From the NCBI GenBank assembly GCA_905479025.1, contig CAJQKX010000148.1:1-6250 (forward strand): DNA of 6,250 bases, in the 5' to 3' direction. The position numbers were made by a program, and so were the translations under genes. The notes under the pieces were generated by a model, which was given only the letters and a program-made list of their open reading frames with translations, had not been told where the DNA came from and did not search any database. The DNA comes from an uncultured Paraglaciecola sp. (GTDB lineage Bacteria > Pseudomonadota > Gammaproteobacteria > Enterobacterales > Alteromonadaceae). Positions 4,880 to 6,250 of this stretch are shown piece by piece (the stretch's first letter is position 1; each line of letters opens with the position of its first letter).

Positions 4880-6250
4880 TGAAAATATCAAAGGGAAACA
4901 CAAGATTGAAAATAACATCGAAATCTATTGCTTTTACTGCACCACATTATTCAGCCAATCAGGCTGGTCAAAACATTCTACTACAAGGTGGAACAGCTAT
5001 AGAAGCTATGGTTGCAGCTGCAGCATCAATATCTGTTGTTTACCCGCATATGAATAGTTTGGGCGGAGATGGTTTTTGGCTAATTAGTGAACCCGGAAAA
5101 GTACCAGTTGGTATTGATGCAAGTGGTATTGCAGCTAAACGAGCAAACCTGAATTTCTATGCAGGTCAAGATAATATAGAGAGTCGCGGCGGTCGTGCCT
5201 GTCTTAATATGGCTGGAGCGGTAGCCGGTTGGAGTAAAGCATTAGATATCAGTAAAAGCTGGCAACCATCACTCGAATTAGAACAATTATTGTCCCCTGC
5301 CATCGGTCAGGCTGAATGGGGTATTGAAGTAACCCAGAGTTTGCAAAATGCCAGTGAAAAAACCTTTAATGACTTGCATAAATTAGTCAATTTTGAACAA
5401 TTTATGATTCAAGGACAACGTTTAGAAAAAGGTAAAATACTTAAACTACCTAAAATTGCACAAACATTAAAAACATTAGTCAGCAATGGATTAGATGATT
5501 TCTACCATGGTGACATTGCAAAATTGTTAGCTGAAGATTTAGCCGCGACAGGATCCCCTATTCAGTTAAGCGATTTTTCTGATTACCGAGTGCAGCAGAT
5601 CACTCCTTTGAGCGTGAAAACGTCTGCGGGTAAATTATATAACTTGCCGGCACCTACTCAAGGCATTGCTTCGCTTATCATTTTGGCATTATTTGATAAA
5701 GTTCAACATCAGGCAAAGACTGAAGCCGAGTTTATTCACCTATTGGTTGAATGTACTAAACAAGCATTCATTGTGCGGAACGCAGTGCTAACCGACCCTT
5801 CTCGTTTAGCCGAGCCTTTAGAGTGTTATTTACAAGAAGAAAAGCTCAATCAACTGGCAAAAAAAGTGCGTCTTAATAAAGCGCTACCTTGGCCGCATAT
5901 TGGCAAATTAGGCGATACAGTATGGATGGGTGCTTGTGATAGAGAAGGCCGAATGGTCAGTTATATTCAAAGTATCTACTGGGAATTTGGTAGTGGTGTT
6001 GTATCCCCACAAACGGGCATTGTTTGGAATAACCGAGGTACCACATTTAGTCTACAGCCTGATCATCTTCAGCAACTGAAACCTGGATTAAAACCTTTCC
6101 ATACACTTAACCCTGCATTTGCTGAACTTAAGGATGGTAGACGTTTGTGTTATGGCACTATGGGTGGCGAAGGTCAGCCACAAACACAAGCAGCAGTGTT
6201 TAGTCGCTATGTTTACCGGCAACAAGCTTTACCTAAAGCCATATCCGAAA
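4876..6250 (+). CDS. Gamma-glutamyltransferase family protein (YwrD-like), 3' end cut off
   Basis: The frame opens after a TGA at 4819 and runs off the right edge: 458 complete residues, with perhaps 70 missing against a usual length near 530. Family features in order are T-A-P-H (21-24), G-G-T-A-I-E-A-M-V-A-A-A-A (38-50), H-M-N-S-L-G-G-D-G-F (58-67), G-A-V-A-G-W (114-119), G-D-T-V-W-M-G (346-352), F-G-S-G-V-V and W-N-N-R-G downstream, and G-T-M-G-G (427-431). Thr348 is the expected N-terminal nucleophile created by self-cleavage into two subunits. These enzymes transfer or hydrolyse gamma-glutamyl groups, for example of glutathione; some relatives are acylases. There is no signal peptide, so the protein is probably cytoplasmic, unlike the periplasmic Ggt of E. 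coli. The context T-V-W replaces the classical T-T-H, and G-T-M-G-G the usual G-S-x-G-G, as in the YwrD subgroup, so the substrate may differ. The start could be ATG 4876, ATG 4879 or TTG 4906; only the last has AAGGG nearby (10 bases upstream). Confidence 0.88.
   Translation, partial: MMKISKGNTRLKITSKSIAFTAPHYSANQAGQNILLQGGTAIEAMVAAAASISVVYPHMNSLGGDGFWLISEPGKVPVGIDASGIAAKRANLNFYAGQDNIESRGGRACLNMAGAVAGWSKALDISKSWQPSLELEQLLSPAIGQAEWGIEVTQSLQNASEKTFNDLHKLVNFEQFMIQGQRLEKGKILKLPKIAQTLKTLVSNGLDDFYHGDIAKLLAEDLAATGSPIQLSDFSDYRVQQITPLSVKTSAGKLYNLPAPTQGIASLIILALFDKVQHQAKTEAEFIHLLVECTKQAFIVRNAVLTDPSRLAEPLECYLQEEKLNQLAKKVRLNKALPWPHIGKLGDTVWMGACDREGRMVSYIQSIYWEFGSGVVSPQTGIVWNNRGTTFSLQPDHLQQLKPGLKPFHTLNPAFAELKDGRRLCYGTMGGEGQPQTQAAVFSRYVYRQQALPKAISE

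Overview
The window is AT-rich chromosomal DNA with Gram-negative gene content: an RssA-type patatin, a Bax-like glucosaminidase, a DUF2987-like secreted protein and a LysE/RhtB exporter. Together these suggest a marine or psychrophilic gammaproteobacterium, such as the Shewanella/Colwellia/Psychromonas part of the Alteromonadales. This placement rests on recognised families and base composition, not on a search.

Left part, + strand: the C-terminal 137 residues of a patatin-like phospholipase (1-414) enter from the left edge. A good sigma70 promoter candidate (441-469) follows, then a complete DUF1232/YkvA-type protein (503-1054). This block converges with a minus-strand block, and a perfect 8-bp hairpin lies between the two (1072-1099).

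Middle part, - strand, read right to left: a LysE-family exporter (4023-3379); then a tightly packed trio made of a six-helix membrane protein (3330-2563), a membrane-anchored Bax-like peptidoglycan hydrolase (2636-1743) and a secreted DUF2987-like protein (1746-1111). The trio genes overlap one another, so they are probably co-transcribed and translationally coupled. Their predicted locations (inner membrane and periplasm) suggest a shared cell-envelope role. The best-supported starts of three of the four minus-strand genes are not ATG.

Right part: about 850 bases (4024-4875) carry no convincing gene. They hold short open frames, weak inverted repeats and what may be decayed coding sequence. 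A gamma-glutamyltransferase-family protein (4876 onward, + strand) then runs off the right edge. It has no signal peptide and resembles the YwrD-type subgroup.

I see no CRISPR array, tRNA, rRNA, recognisable insertion sequence or obvious defence system. The most interesting lead is the overlapping membrane protein/Bax/DUF2987 cluster, followed by the unexplained long intergenic region.
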